Source: Roseinatronobacter sp. S2 (GTDB taxonomy: Bacteria; Pseudomonadota; Alphaproteobacteria; Rhodobacterales; Rhodobacteraceae). From it: DNA of 64,000 nucleotides. The translations under genes were made by a program, and so were the position numbers. The stretch lies in contig NZ_CP121113.1 in the NCBI RefSeq assembly GCF_029581395.1, positions 2,600,001 through 2,664,000 on the forward strand, in the 5' to 3' direction. Of this stretch, positions 1 through 7,902 are shown piece after piece. Under the pieces are notes generated by a model. That model was not told the origin of the DNA and did not search any database. It saw only the letters and a program-made list of their open reading frames with translations. Numbering within the stretch: position 1 is the stretch's first letter; the number at the start of each line of letters is the position of its first letter.

Positions 1-1
1 C

Positions 2-301
2 CATCACGGCTGGGAGGATCGCAGCTTTTTCCCCGAGCTCTCAGTTGCAGACCCACGGTTTGACGCTGGTCTGCAGGTGTTGGAACAGGATCACGCTGAT
101 CTGGACAAGGTGTTGGATGATTTCAACCGCACCGCCAACCGGCTGATCATTCTGTCCGGCATGGATGAGGCGCAAGCTTACGCCGAGGCGGGAAAGGTGC
201 TTGCGAATGCGGCGACGATCGAGGCGTTTCTGAAACGCCACCTGAGCGACGAAGAAGAACTGGCGGTGCCGATTATCTTGCATCACCGGCTGAGAGGATA
301 G
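2..301 (+). CDS. Hemerythrin HHE-domain protein, 3' part
   Basis: The frame is open from the window's left edge to a TAG stop at 299-301, so the N-terminus lies outside. The visible part starts with HHGWED, continues through FFPEL and LEQDHADLD, and ends in a helix with HLSDEEELAVPIILHH. The spaced HH, ED, H and HxxxEE residues are the di-iron ligand pattern of bacterial hemerythrin HHE domains, cytoplasmic four-helix bundles that bind oxygen, nitric oxide or iron. The next reading frame (the broken glutathione transferase) begins 10 bases after the stop, so the two probably formed a redox or detoxification pair. The exact substrate cannot be told from the sequence. Confidence 0.75.
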   Translation, partial: HHGWEDRSFFPELSVADPRFDAGLQVLEQDHADLDKVLDDFNRTANRLIILSGMDEAQAYAEAGKVLANAATIEAFLKRHLSDEEELAVPIILHHRLRG

Positions 302-311
302 TGGCATCTAC

Positions 312-740
312 ATGACCACAGAAAGATCGACCCGGGAACGCCAAACCGAAGCCAAGACACGCCGCGCGCGGGGCGAATTCGTGCGCGGCGTCAGCGGGTT
401 CCGCCATGCCATCGGCGATGCAGATTTCCCGCCAGAGCCGGGCCGGTATCAGCTGTTTCTGGCGTTCAATTGCCCTTGATGCCACCGCGTATCGCTGGCG
501 CGGAATGTTCTGGGGCTGCAAGACAGCATCACGATGGATGTGGCCTTCCCGAACCATTATGGCCCGTCTGATGGTGACGGACGCACAGTAATCCGCTCAT
601 CCAAGCAGTTCATTTTCAACACCAGTGCACCGCAATCCCTTCGGTTAGGGAAGATAAGGCTCGGTGATCCAGAGATCGGGATGAAACTGTTTCATGGGTC
701 ATCTCCATTGATTGTCAGGTGGTTCATGCCTACAAGTTAA
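312..740 (+). pseudogene. Glutathione S-transferase (glutathionyl-hydroquinone reductase type), broken
   Basis: From ATG 312 the frame reads GEFVRGVSGFRHAIGDADFP and then LFLAFNCP, the N-terminal thioredoxin-fold start of omega-type glutathione transferases / glutathionyl-hydroquinone reductases. A TGA at 477-479 falls where the family has the tryptophan of the active-site NCPWCHR motif (TGG to TGA). After it the same frame resumes with CHRVSLARNVLGLQ and reaches MDVAFPN, then stops resembling the family and ends at 740 after about 143 codons, where intact members have roughly 300 or more. The gene therefore has both a nonsense codon and a lost C-terminal domain. Selenocysteine read-through is unlikely because the position is normally Trp and the rest of the enzyme is missing. 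Confidence 0.75.
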
Positions 741-750
741 AGCGCACTTG
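733..750. promoter_or_regulatory. Inverted repeat upstream of soxR
   Basis: CAAGT (733-737) and ACTTG (746-750) form a dyad with an 8-base gap, 35 bases before the soxR start. The half-site resembles that of the SoxR box found before the pump at 7903-9516, but the spacing is wider, so autoregulation by SoxR is only a possibility. Confidence 0.3.
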
Positions 751-784
751 AAGTCAACCGTAATGCAGAAGAAAGCGCCGATCC

Positions 785-1249
785 ATGGAAACCACCCTTA
801 CCATCAATCAGATATCGCGGCGCAGCGGCGTCGCATCCTCGGCACTACGCTACTATGAGGAGCGCGGCCTTATCGTTTCCGAACGGGCCGGGTCGGGCCA
901 CAGGCGCTTCCCGCGCCATGTTTTGCGCCGCCTGGCCTTCATCACCTTTGCGCAAAAACTTGGCATGACGCTGGATGAAATAAAGCTGGACCTCGATAAA
1001 CTGCCCACCGATCATGTGCCGACCGGCGATGACTGGACGGCACTGTCGAAGAAGTGGACAGACCGGGTGGATGAGCAGATTGCACAGCTTCAGCGCTTGC
1101 GCGATGGCTTGTCTGACTGCATCGGCTGCGGTTGCCTGTCCCTTAAAGTCTGCAAACTTCTCAATCCCGATGATGCGTTGGGACAGAAGGGTCCGGGGCC
1201 AAGAAGTTGGGTTGAAGACCATGAGAGTGATCCCGCGACATCTGCCTGA
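785..1249 (+). CDS. soxR: Redox-sensitive MerR-family regulator SoxR
   Basis: A 154-residue protein. An N-terminal MerR winged-helix (residues 5-75, with ISRRSGVASSALRYYEERGL) is followed by a dimerisation helix and the cysteine cluster CIGCGCLSLKVC. Cys112, Cys115, Cys117 and Cys123 give the C-x2-C-x-C-x5-C pattern that ligates the SoxR [2Fe-2S] cluster. In the family, oxidation of the cluster by redox-cycling compounds or superoxide lets DNA-bound SoxR untwist promoters with a long spacer and activate them. Outside enterics its targets are usually pumps and monooxygenases rather than soxS. No soxS is seen here, but a matching operator lies before the DHA2 pump at 7903-9516. ATG 785 gives the normal family length. 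Confidence 0.93.
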   Translation: METTLTINQISRRSGVASSALRYYEERGLIVSERAGSGHRRFPRHVLRRLAFITFAQKLGMTLDEIKLDLDKLPTDHVPTGDDWTALSKKWTDRVDEQIAQLQRLRDGLSDCIGCGCLSLKVCKLLNPDDALGQKGPGPRSWVEDHESDPATSA

Positions 1250-1350
1250 CATGTCGGGACAGACAGGTTCAGTTGCGCGCCGTCACCATATCTGATTAGA
1301 AAAACACCGTGGGTGCCGCAAGATGCGCCCGCGTTCGGCAAGGAACACCA

Positions 1351-2118
1351 TCAGCTGGCCTGAAGGTCGCGGTAGTTTACGACGATCTTCGACGACCCCA
1401 CCAGAACCACTGCATATCCGGGGCGCTCCAGACTGCGGCTCATGTCGTCATCCGCCATGTTGAGATCGAACTGAACATGCAGGCTTTTGAGCGTGGCGAA
1501 GGGGTTTCCGGCCCACAGACCAGAGACATTCCGATGCACATGCCCGCAAAACAGGTGGGTGGGGCGACGTCTGCGCTTCAGGAGACCGGTCAATCGATCA
1601 GCGTTCAATAGTTTCAAACGATCAAGTGCCGGAACCCCGATGTCACAGGGGGGATGGTGCAGAAAGATCAGCAGTGGCTCCTCACCGGCGGCCTCGATCT
1701 GACCGGTGATCCACCGCTCTCGGGTGGGGCATAATTCGCCATGATGCTTGCCGTCAGCAGCCTGTGTGTCGAGGTAGAGCAGTTGTGTGCCATCGACGTT
1801 CTCGAAGCCTTGAACAAAGCCATCAATGCAGTTGTTTGCAGGGAATATTGATCTGAGCGCACCACGATCATCGTGGTTTCCAACCAAAAGGCGATACGGA
1901 AACGGCAGCCGCTCCAGTTCCGCACGCAAGATGGCGTAGGCCCCTGGATTGCGCAACTGGATAAGATCGCCGGTCACCACAAGGCGATCTGCGTCGCAAT
2001 GAACCGCTGCAATTTCGTCAAGGCACAGGCGCAGGCGGGCCAATGGATCAACACCTTGCGGCCAGTCCTGACCCTGCTCGACAAGGTGCAGGTCCGTCAA
2101 CCAGATCAGCTTCTTCAC
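1351..2118 (-). CDS. CpdA-like calcineurin-type metallophosphoesterase
   Basis: A 255-residue protein with the ordered metal-binding blocks of class III cyclic-nucleotide phosphodiesterases / calcineurin-like phosphoesterases: D9-x-H11 (LTDLH), GDL, GNHDD, HHPP and GHVH. These coordinate a two-metal centre. Members such as CpdA hydrolyse cAMP, while others act on different phosphoesters, so cAMP hydrolysis is inference. It has no signal peptide and should be cytoplasmic. Its start overlaps the arsH stop by 4 bases (ATGA), making it the last gene of the PadR-MFS-ArsH operon. A phosphoesterase there suggests a role tied to that stress response, for example handling a phospho- or arseno-ester. 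Confidence 0.82.
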   Translation of the reverse strand: MKKLIWLTDLHLVEQGQDWPQGVDPLARLRLCLDEIAAVHCDADRLVVTGDLIQLRNPGAYAILRAELERLPFPYRLLVGNHDDRGALRSIFPANNCIDGFVQGFENVDGTQLLYLDTQAADGKHHGELCPTRERWITGQIEAAGEEPLLIFLHHPPCDIGVPALDRLKLLNADRLTGLLKRRRRPTHLFCGHVHRNVSGLWAGNPFATLKSLHVQFDLNMADDDMSRSLERPGYAVVLVGSSKIVVNYRDLQAS

Positions 2119-2882
2119 GACCGCCCTCCTTTTAGCTGATGCTCGGTCGCGATGGCAGACAGGTCATTGGCCGCGTCCCGCTGTGGGCCACCGGCGGCTT
2201 TGCGTTCAGAATAGCGGTCGGTCAGGGTGGCGGTGTGCGGGCGCGTCAGCACCGTGAAGCGGACCAGTTCTTCCACTACATCGACGATCCGATCATAATA
2301 AGCCGACGGTTTCATCCGCCCGTCCGCATCAAATTCCTGAAACGCCTTGGCGACGCTGGACTGGTTGGGAATGGTGACCATCCGCATCCAGCGGCCCAGC
2401 AGGCGCAGCGTGTTGACCGCGTTGAACGATTGTGACCCGCCCGAGACCTGCATGACAGCCAGCGTGCGCCCCTGTGTCGGGCGCATGCCGCCCATACTCA
2501 GCGGCAAATGGTCAATTTGAGTCTTCATGACCCCGGTGATCTGGCCATGGCGCTCGGGGCTGCACCAGATCTGACCTTCGGACCACATCGACAATTCGCG
2601 CAACTCATGAACGGCAGGGTGGTCGTCGCCGTTTACCTGATCGGGCAGCGGCAGGTCTGACGGGTCAAAAATACGGGGTTCAGCGCCGAAGTGATGCAAC
2701 AGCCGTGCGGCCTCTTCGACAACAAGCCGCGAATAGGATTGCGCGCGTAAAGACCCGTAAAGCAGCAGAATACGGGGCGGGTGGGTTGGCGCGGTGGCAA
2801 GCGTGGTCGCGGGCCTGTCCTGCGCGAAGCGGGTATCAAGTGCGGGCAGGTAGTCAGGGTCGGTCAGGGTGCGAAGTCTCAT
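2115..2882 (-). CDS. arsH: NADPH-dependent FMN reductase, ArsH
   Basis: A 255-residue flavoprotein. The flavodoxin-fold phosphate loop is [10 protein letters not shown] (43-52), followed by [20 protein letters not shown] and the [17 protein letters not shown] block typical of ArsH rather than of generic NADPH:FMN reductases. ArsH is known to oxidise trivalent organoarsenicals and to reduce quinones, chromate or iron with NADPH. ATG 2880-2882 overlaps the upstream transporter's TGA (2879-2881), which fixes the start and implies translational coupling. It is the third gene of a PadR-MFS-ArsH-phosphoesterase operon, and the company of a dedicated pump supports a metalloid or organoarsenical role. 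Confidence 0.88.
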   Translation of the reverse strand: MRLRTLTDPDYLPALDTRFAQDRPATTLATAPTHPPRILLLYGSLRAQSYSRLVVEEAARLLHHFGAEPRIFDPSDLPLPDQVNGDDHPAVHELRELSMWSEGQIWCSPERHGQITGVMKTQIDHLPLSMGGMRPTQGRTLAVMQVSGGSQSFNAVNTLRLLGRWMRMVTIPNQSSVAKAFQEFDADGRMKPSAYYDRIVDVVEELVRFTVLTRPHTATLTDRYSERKAAGGPQRDAANDLSAIATEHQLKGGRS

Positions 2883-4066
2883 GCGTGTTCTTTCGTTGAC
2901 AAAGGGTTGATTGCGAGAAGGGCCGCCAATCCGGCAAGCCCTAACGCGATGGACAAAAGCAGCGCCCCTGCCCCGTAGCGTTCGATCAGCAGCGCAAACA
3001 GAAACGGCGCGCCAGCCTGGGCGAAACGGGCGGGCACCATCAGAACACCTTGCCGGAACCCGTAATTGGCGGGGCCAAAGATCGACAGCGGCAGCGTGCC
3101 TTTGGCAATCGTCAGAATGCCGTTTCCAGCGCCATGCAAAACAGTAAAGAGGATCGCGGCAGGCGCGCCGAACACTATGATCGCGACCGCACCAACCGGA
3201 TGGGCCATGGCGGCCAACCGCGCCGACAGCAGCGGATTGAATCGTTGCAGCACGCCAAATTCCAGCAAGCGCCCGGCGACCTGTGCAGGCCCGACCAGCG
3301 CCGCCGCTGCAATTGCAGCCGTTGGCGTGGCACCTGCTTCCTGCAACAGCCGTGGCAGATGTGCGGCCATCGCGGTGCTGGTGAACCATGTCACGGCAAA
3401 AACCAGCGCCAGCAGGATCATCAGGAATGTCCGGGGGTCGGCAGGATCTGCGGGCGCGTCGCCGGATGGCACATTCACAACCTCGGGTATCGGCTGCGTG
3501 CCGCGTGGGATGAGAAAACGGTTGACCGGCAAGCCGATGAGCAGATGCGCCGCCGCCCAGAAGAAGCACACCATGCGCCAGCCGAATTCCGCATCCAGAT
3601 AGGCCGAAACGGGCCAGCAGATGGTGCTGGCAAAACCCGCCAGCAGCGTGATGCCGGTGATCGCGCTACGCGCTTTGCGCCCGTAGATACCAGCGAGGGT
3701 GGAAAACGCTGCCTCATACAGGCCCATCGCCATGCCGGTGCCGATCAGCAGCCAGCTGGCAAACAGCATGCCCGCCCCCTGCGCCATGCCCAGCATGACC
3801 AACCCTGCCGCGAGCACCACGCTGGAGAACGCCAGCACATCACGCCCGCCGAACACATCAATCCTGCGCCCGACAAGCGGCCCGAGGCATGCAGCAATGA
3901 TGAGCGCTGCGGAGAATGCGCCAAAAACCGTACCCGTTGAGACACCAATGTCGCGTGCCATTGGCACCGCCAGGATTGCGGGCAGGTAATAGGTTGACCC
4001 CCAGGCCAACGTTTGCGCGCTGCCAAGGGCGATAACGACGCCGGTCTGTGTGCCTTGTGCAGTCAT
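2879..4066 (-). CDS. MFS transporter of the ars-type operon
   Basis: A 395-residue integral membrane protein with about twelve hydrophobic segments. After segment 2 comes [17 protein letters not shown], which resembles major-facilitator motif A. The chosen start, MTAQGTQTG, follows an AAAGGG ribosome-binding site; an ATG seven codons upstream is possible. It lies 70 bases downstream of the padR stop and overlaps arsH by 4 bases. MFS proteins coupled to arsH in other bacteria export organoarsenicals or arsenite derivatives, so efflux across the inner membrane is the likely job. The substrate is inference from context, and I cannot assign it to ArsJ, ArsK or another named family. Confidence 0.78.
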   Translation of the reverse strand: MTAQGTQTGVVIALGSAQTLAWGSTYYLPAILAVPMARDIGVSTGTVFGAFSAALIIAACLGPLVGRRIDVFGGRDVLAFSSVVLAAGLVMLGMAQGAGMLFASWLLIGTGMAMGLYEAAFSTLAGIYGRKARSAITGITLLAGFASTICWPVSAYLDAEFGWRMVCFFWAAAHLLIGLPVNRFLIPRGTQPIPEVVNVPSGDAPADPADPRTFLMILLALVFAVTWFTSTAMAAHLPRLLQEAGATPTAAIAAAALVGPAQVAGRLLEFGVLQRFNPLLSARLAAMAHPVGAVAIIVFGAPAAILFTVLHGAGNGILTIAKGTLPLSIFGPANYGFRQGVLMVPARFAQAGAPFLFALLIERYGAGALLLSIALGLAGLAALLAINPLSTKEHA

Positions 4067-4136
4067 CGGGTGCCCTTTCCGGCGCATACATTGACGCTCA
4101 ACCCATCGAACATCAATGCATACGGGTAAAAAAATG

Positions 4137-4571
4137 TCACTCGGAACAGCATTCGGCTTTTCCCTGCGGCCGGGCAGACACATCTGCTGCCGCTTTGCTC
4201 GCGATAATGCAATCCGTTGCCTCCATCCAGGCATCAACGGCGGTCTGGAAAGCGTCGCGCCCTTTCGGGGTGATGGCATAAACCTTGCGCGCGCGCCCCT
4301 GAACGGTGTCGACATGCGATGTCAGGTATCCCCCCGCCTCGAATTCGTTCAGCATCGGATAAACTGTCCCCTCCGTCGGGCTGCAACAGCCATCGGTTGA
4401 TCGTTCAACCGCCTGCACAACCTCATAGCCGTGCATCGCTTTCTTGTGGAGGACGCAGAGCACAAAGAACTTGGACAGCGACATCTTGATTGTGCCCTGC
4501 CAATAGGCCGGATCGGCGTAGTCGGGTGACTGGCGCGCAGGTCGCCGGGTTGATGTGCGGGGTGGTGTCAT
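4137..4571 (-). CDS. PadR-family repressor with paired cysteines
   Basis: A 144-residue protein with a PadR winged helix (about 30-105): MSLSKFFVLCVLHKKAMHGYE, then GTVYPMLNEFEAGGYL and RKVYAITPKGRDAF. Unusual features are vicinal cysteines C62-C63 in the turn before the recognition helix and C141-C142 near the C-terminus, besides C39 and C121. PadR regulators usually repress a neighbouring transporter or enzyme and release DNA on binding a ligand. Heading an operon with an MFS pump and ArsH, this one is a good candidate for a thiol-based metalloid sensor, though that is inference. A perfect palindrome lies between -35-like and -10-like boxes just upstream. Confidence 0.82.
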   Translation of the reverse strand: MTPPRTSTRRPARQSPDYADPAYWQGTIKMSLSKFFVLCVLHKKAMHGYEVVQAVERSTDGCCSPTEGTVYPMLNEFEAGGYLTSHVDTVQGRARKVYAITPKGRDAFQTAVDAWMEATDCIIASKAAADVSARPQGKAECCSE

Positions 4572-4580
4572 GGGGGTGAA

Positions 4581-4607
4581 GTTATACCTTGATGATCAAG
4601 GTGTCAA
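4581..4607 (-). promoter_or_regulatory. padR-operon promoter with internal palindromic operator
   Basis: On the minus strand TTGACA (4602-4607) and TATAAC (4581-4586) are separated by 15 bases. A perfect palindrome, ACCTTGAT-g-ATCAAGGT in plus orientation (4586-4602), fills the space between the boxes. This is where a repressor would block RNA polymerase, and PadR itself is the obvious candidate. The spacer is shorter than the usual 17, so the exact -10 may differ. The region overlaps the last codon of the xre gene. Confidence 0.6.
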
Positions 4608-5425
4608 GCGGGTGCCGGACGTTCCTGTTGCGTTTCATCGCCCGGAAAACACACGATCATGCGCAGATGCTGATGTTCATTGACAGTCATCATTTCATGA
4701 CTGAAACGAGTCACCGCTTTGCCATCCGTGAACTGGCTGATCCCCCGGATATAGTTGCCCCGCGCTGGCTGATCCCACCAGCGCCTGAAATCCGCAGACA
4801 GCTTCTTCAGGTCATCAACCAGCGCCAGCAGGGCCGGATTGTCGGGCAGCACTGCCAGATCGCACCGGAAACTTGCAATCAGGCGCGGGCCATCGTCGTA
4901 AAAGGACGGGTGATGGCGGCGAAACTCTGGATCGGCAAACACCATCCTGAGAAAGTTGCGGTTAACACGCTCGCGCGCTGCAAACCCGAACAGGCGATCC
5001 GCCGCCGCGTTCCACGCCACGACATCCCAGCCAAGACTGATGACATAGGCAGGCATCATATCCAGCGCATCCATGATCTGCTGAATATGGGGGGTCACCG
5101 CTGGCCAGTCGTAGATATCGGCTGGCGGGGGCCGCCGGTGCGCAAGCAAAAACAGATGGCAGCACTCGGCATCGCCAAGTTTCAGCGCGCGGGAAATGTT
5201 AAGCAAAAAAGCCTCGGACACGCCGATATCGCGGCCCTGTTCAAACCATGTGTACCATGTCAGCCCAACCCCTGCGAGGGCCGCCACCTCCTCACGCCGC
5301 AGGCCCGGTGTGCGGCGGCGGCCGGTTTCGGGCAGGCCGACATCGGCGGGCGAAAGGCGTTCGCGCTGCTGGCGCAGGAAGTCTGACAGTTCTGCACGGG
5401 TGCGGTCAAGGGATCGGGTGGTCAT
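4604..5425 (-). CDS. XRE/MmyB-like transcriptional regulator
   Basis: A 273-residue protein. An N-terminal helix-turn-helix (about 10-75) contains GRRRTPGLRREEVAALAGVG and WYTWFEQGRDIGVS, the hallmark of helix-turn-helix proteins with an MmyB-like C-terminal ligand-binding domain. That domain, a PAS-like fold thought to bind a fatty acid or similar molecule, follows with PAYVISLGWDVVAWNAAADRLFG. ATG 5425 begins MTTRSLDRTRAELSDFLRQQ, the family's usual N-terminus. The gene is divergent from the DHA2 pump at 5513 with 87 bases between, the classic arrangement of a local repressor and its target. Pump regulation is inference from this layout. Confidence 0.87.
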   Translation of the reverse strand: MTTRSLDRTRAELSDFLRQQRERLSPADVGLPETGRRRTPGLRREEVAALAGVGLTWYTWFEQGRDIGVSEAFLLNISRALKLGDAECCHLFLLAHRRPPPADIYDWPAVTPHIQQIMDALDMMPAYVISLGWDVVAWNAAADRLFGFAARERVNRNFLRMVFADPEFRRHHPSFYDDGPRLIASFRCDLAVLPDNPALLALVDDLKKLSADFRRWWDQPARGNYIRGISQFTDGKAVTRFSHEMMTVNEHQHLRMIVCFPGDETQQERPAPA

Positions 5426-5441
5426 GGCTATTGCTTTCAAC

Positions 5442-5475
5442 AACAGGATAAAAAGTTCCATTGTAACAGGATTAA
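5442..5475. promoter_or_regulatory. Direct repeats between xre and DHA2 pump
   Basis: AACAGGATAA (5442-5451) and AACAGGATTAA (5465-5475) are near-identical direct repeats 23 bases apart, about two helical turns, in the 87-base divergent spacer. They are candidate binding sites for the XRE regulator. No other evidence supports this. Confidence 0.35.
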
Positions 5476-5512
5476 TTTCACACATGTCTGGCCCCTGATC
5501 AAGGAGGCACGC

Positions 5513-7054
5513 ATGACCATTGACGCAACTTTTCACCCGCGCAGCCCGCGTGACGCAGCCAGCATCAGAACGTGGCTGGGGCTGGCCGTGCTGGCGCTGC
5601 CCACCGCCTTGCTGGGGCTGGATGTGACATTACTGTATCTTGCACTTCCCGCGCTGGCGGCAGATCTGAGGCCCACCAGCACGCAGGCGCTGTGGATCAT
5701 GGATGCCTATGGCTTCATGATCGCGGGGTTTCTGATCACCATGGGTTCGCTGGGGGATCGCATCGGTCGGCGCAAATTGCTGATGATCGGGGCGGTGGCC
5801 TTTGCTGCCGCCTCGGTTCTGGCGGCATTTTCCACCAGCGCCGAAATGCTGATCCTTGCGCGGGCGGCACTTGGCGTGGCGGGCGCGACGCTGATGCCCA
5901 GCACGCTGGCGCTGATCAGCAATATGTTCCATGTCCCCGCGCAACGCGCTTTGGCAATCGGGGTCTGGGCCACAATGTTTGCGCTGGGAATGGCGGCAGG
6001 CCCGCTGGTCGGCGGGCTGTTGCTGGAGCAGTTCTGGTGGGGGTCCGCCTTTCTGGTGGCATTGCCCGTTGTGGCGGTCCTGCTGGTCACCGGGCCGGTC
6101 CTGCTGCCCGAATATCGCGACCCGTCAGGCGGCAGGCTGGACCTGACCAGCGCGGTCCTTTCACTGCTGGCGATCCTTCCGGGGATCTATGCGCTGAAGG
6201 AGGTGGCCAAATATGGCATCGATCTTCCGTCAGCACTGGCCTTCGCGGCAAGTGCGGTGCTGGCGGTCGTGTTCGTGCGCCGCCAGCTGGCCTTGCGACA
6301 CCCGTTGCTGGATGTCCGGCTGTTTTCGAACCGGGCTTTCACGGTGGCGCTGATCATATTGCTGTTCGGTCTGGTCAGTGTCGGCGGCACCATGCTGCTG
6401 GTCACGCAGTATCTGCAACTGGTCGCGGGGTTTTCGCCGCTGGTTGCCGGAATGTGGATGGGGCCACCGGCGCTGATGATGTTCATCGCGGGCATCGCAG
6501 CGCCCCTGATGGCGCGACAGGTGCGGTCGGGTATTGTCATCGGGGGTGCCCTTGCCCTGTCAGCCCTTGGCTATCTGCTGCTGAGCACTATTGCGCCGAC
6601 AAGTGGCATTGCGCCCTTGATCGTCGGGTTCTCGCTTGCCTATCTTGGGCTGGGGACCATCGCCGCGCTGGGAACGGACCTTGTGGTCGGCACCGCGCCA
6701 CCGGCCAAGGCGGGTTCTGCATCGGCCATGTCAGAGATGGTGCAGGAACTGGGGGTCGCGCTTGGTGTGGCAATTCTCGGCAGCCTGACAACCTTCATCT
6801 ACCGCCGCGAGATTTTCGATGTGCTGCCATCTGGTCTGCGTGGGGCTGATGCAGATGCGGCGGCAGACAGCCTTGCCCAAGCTTACGCAGCTCAGGATAC
6901 GCTGCCGGACGGGCTGTTCGTGGCAGCGCAAAACGCCTTTGTCGCGGGGTTGAACGGGGCCGCGATGGTGGCAGCACTCATCGCGACCGCGCTTTCGATC
7001 CTGTCGGTTCTGGCCCTGCGGCATGTTACGGTCGCCCGGACACAGGAAGATTAG
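5513..7054 (+). CDS. DHA2-family multidrug MFS transporter (14 TM)
   Basis: A 513-residue inner-membrane protein with about 14 hydrophobic segments. MFS motif A is GSLGDRIGRRKLLM, and the first segment carries LLGLDVTLLYLALPALAADL, the signature start of the SmvA/QacA-like DHA2 drug:proton antiporters. ALGVAGATLMPSTLALISNMF is the segment-4/5 motif. The family exports quaternary ammonium compounds, dyes and other cations. It is preceded by AAGGAGG, seven bases from ATG. It is divergent from the XRE/MmyB regulator and a clear paralogue of the pump at 7903-9516. Its tail ends convergently with the flavin reductase. Confidence 0.88.
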   Translation: MTIDATFHPRSPRDAASIRTWLGLAVLALPTALLGLDVTLLYLALPALAADLRPTSTQALWIMDAYGFMIAGFLITMGSLGDRIGRRKLLMIGAVAFAAASVLAAFSTSAEMLILARAALGVAGATLMPSTLALISNMFHVPAQRALAIGVWATMFALGMAAGPLVGGLLLEQFWWGSAFLVALPVVAVLLVTGPVLLPEYRDPSGGRLDLTSAVLSLLAILPGIYALKEVAKYGIDLPSALAFAASAVLAVVFVRRQLALRHPLLDVRLFSNRAFTVALIILLFGLVSVGGTMLLVTQYLQLVAGFSPLVAGMWMGPPALMMFIAGIAAPLMARQVRSGIVIGGALALSALGYLLLSTIAPTSGIAPLIVGFSLAYLGLGTIAALGTDLVVGTAPPAKAGSASAMSEMVQELGVALGVAILGSLTTFIYRREIFDVLPSGLRGADADAAADSLAQAYAAQDTLPDGLFVAAQNAFVAGLNGAAMVAALIATALSILSVLALRHVTVARTQED

Positions 7055-7124
7055 CGTGCGCCCCCCCATGCCTTCAGATACCACACGGCGCTGCACGTTG
7101 TCAGTATGTCACGCGCGCCCCCCC

Positions 7125-7143
7125 GCGGATGGTCTTTGGCAGA
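7125..7143. repeat. 19-bp copy of the DHA2 pump tail
   Basis: The 19 bases here are identical to 7978-7996, which encode PKTIR near the C-terminus of the pump at 7903-9516. Read on the minus strand this spot still encodes PLPKTIR. It lies in the 190-base convergent spacer between the first pump and the flavin reductase and looks like a leftover of a duplicated or deleted pump gene. Nothing else was recognised in the spacer. Confidence 0.5.
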
Positions 7144-7244
7144 GGGTGAAATGCCCTGACTGCCGCATTCCCGAACTGCGCCGACGGCGTCCGAAACGGA
7201 AACCCCAAGCCGGTAACCTTATGCCACCATCCGCGAGCCGCGCA

Positions 7245-7769
7245 TCAATTTCGTGCAATGGCCCTGCAAAGCATTGCCAACGCAGAACGGATCAGGGGTG
7301 CAATCTCCGGATTGCGCGCCAGTTCCTGTGCGTCCATCCCCGTGCCGGCCACAGGAACAGCAATGGATGCGTCTTCGACATAATCGCCCAAAAGACGAAG
7401 GGTCGCAGAAAGATGCTCCTGTGCAGATTGCGATCGGGGGGACGCATTTATCAGCGCGACCGGCTTACCCTCAAGGCCGCTATTCCCAACTGTCCAATCG
7501 ACGGCATTCTTCATCACACCAGCCACCCCGTGTGCATACTCGGGACTGCATATAACCAGACCATCGGCCAGACTTAGACGCGCAAGGAAATGTGCGACGG
7601 GGGCCGGATGTGGCTCTTTATCGATATCCGGATTGAAATGCGGTAATTTTCCAATCCCATCATACACATCAATGTTCACGTTTTCCGGCGCCAGATACGG
7701 CAGAGAGTCGATCAGGGACTTATTGGATGAATTTTCACGCAAACTTCCTGACACTGCCATTATTCTCAT
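7245..7769 (-). CDS. NADPH-dependent FMN reductase (ArsH/ChrR-type flavodoxin fold)
   Basis: A 174-residue flavoprotein with the phosphate-binding loop GSLRENSSN (8-16) and SPEYAHGVAGVMKNAVDWT, the conserved second FMN block of the NADPH:FMN/quinone reductase family (YieF/ChrR, azoreductase-like). It should reduce quinones, azo dyes, chromate or FMN with NAD(P)H in the cytoplasm. ATG 7769 follows AAAGGAGA. It sits between two DHA2 pumps, 133 bases downstream of the second and on the same strand, so it may be transcribed with that SoxR-type-controlled pump. Flavin and quinone reductases are frequent partners in redox-stress regulons. Confidence 0.87.
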   Translation of the reverse strand: MRIMAVSGSLRENSSNKSLIDSLPYLAPENVNIDVYDGIGKLPHFNPDIDKEPHPAPVAHFLARLSLADGLVICSPEYAHGVAGVMKNAVDWTVGNSGLEGKPVALINASPRSQSAQEHLSATLRLLGDYVEDASIAVPVAGTGMDAQELARNPEIAPLIRSALAMLCRAIARN

Positions 7770-7902
7770 AAATTGTCTCCTTTAGGGTCGGAACCACCGC
7801 CTGAAATATATGTCCCCGCCGCCCGCACACGCTTCTCGATGAACGCCTGCTCTGGGACGACACGGGGCGGGAATCGTGGCAGGAACGCAGGCGGCATGCC
7901 AG

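Noticed and set aside
477..479. Selenocysteine or read-through at the TGA in the glutathione transferase
   Set aside because: The position is normally Trp, the remainder is truncated, and no SECIS-like hairpin was apparent.
3050..3940. A long plus-strand frame opposite the ars-type MFS gene
   Set aside because: It is the antisense shadow of a clear membrane-protein gene, with high Arg/Gln/His content and no motif.
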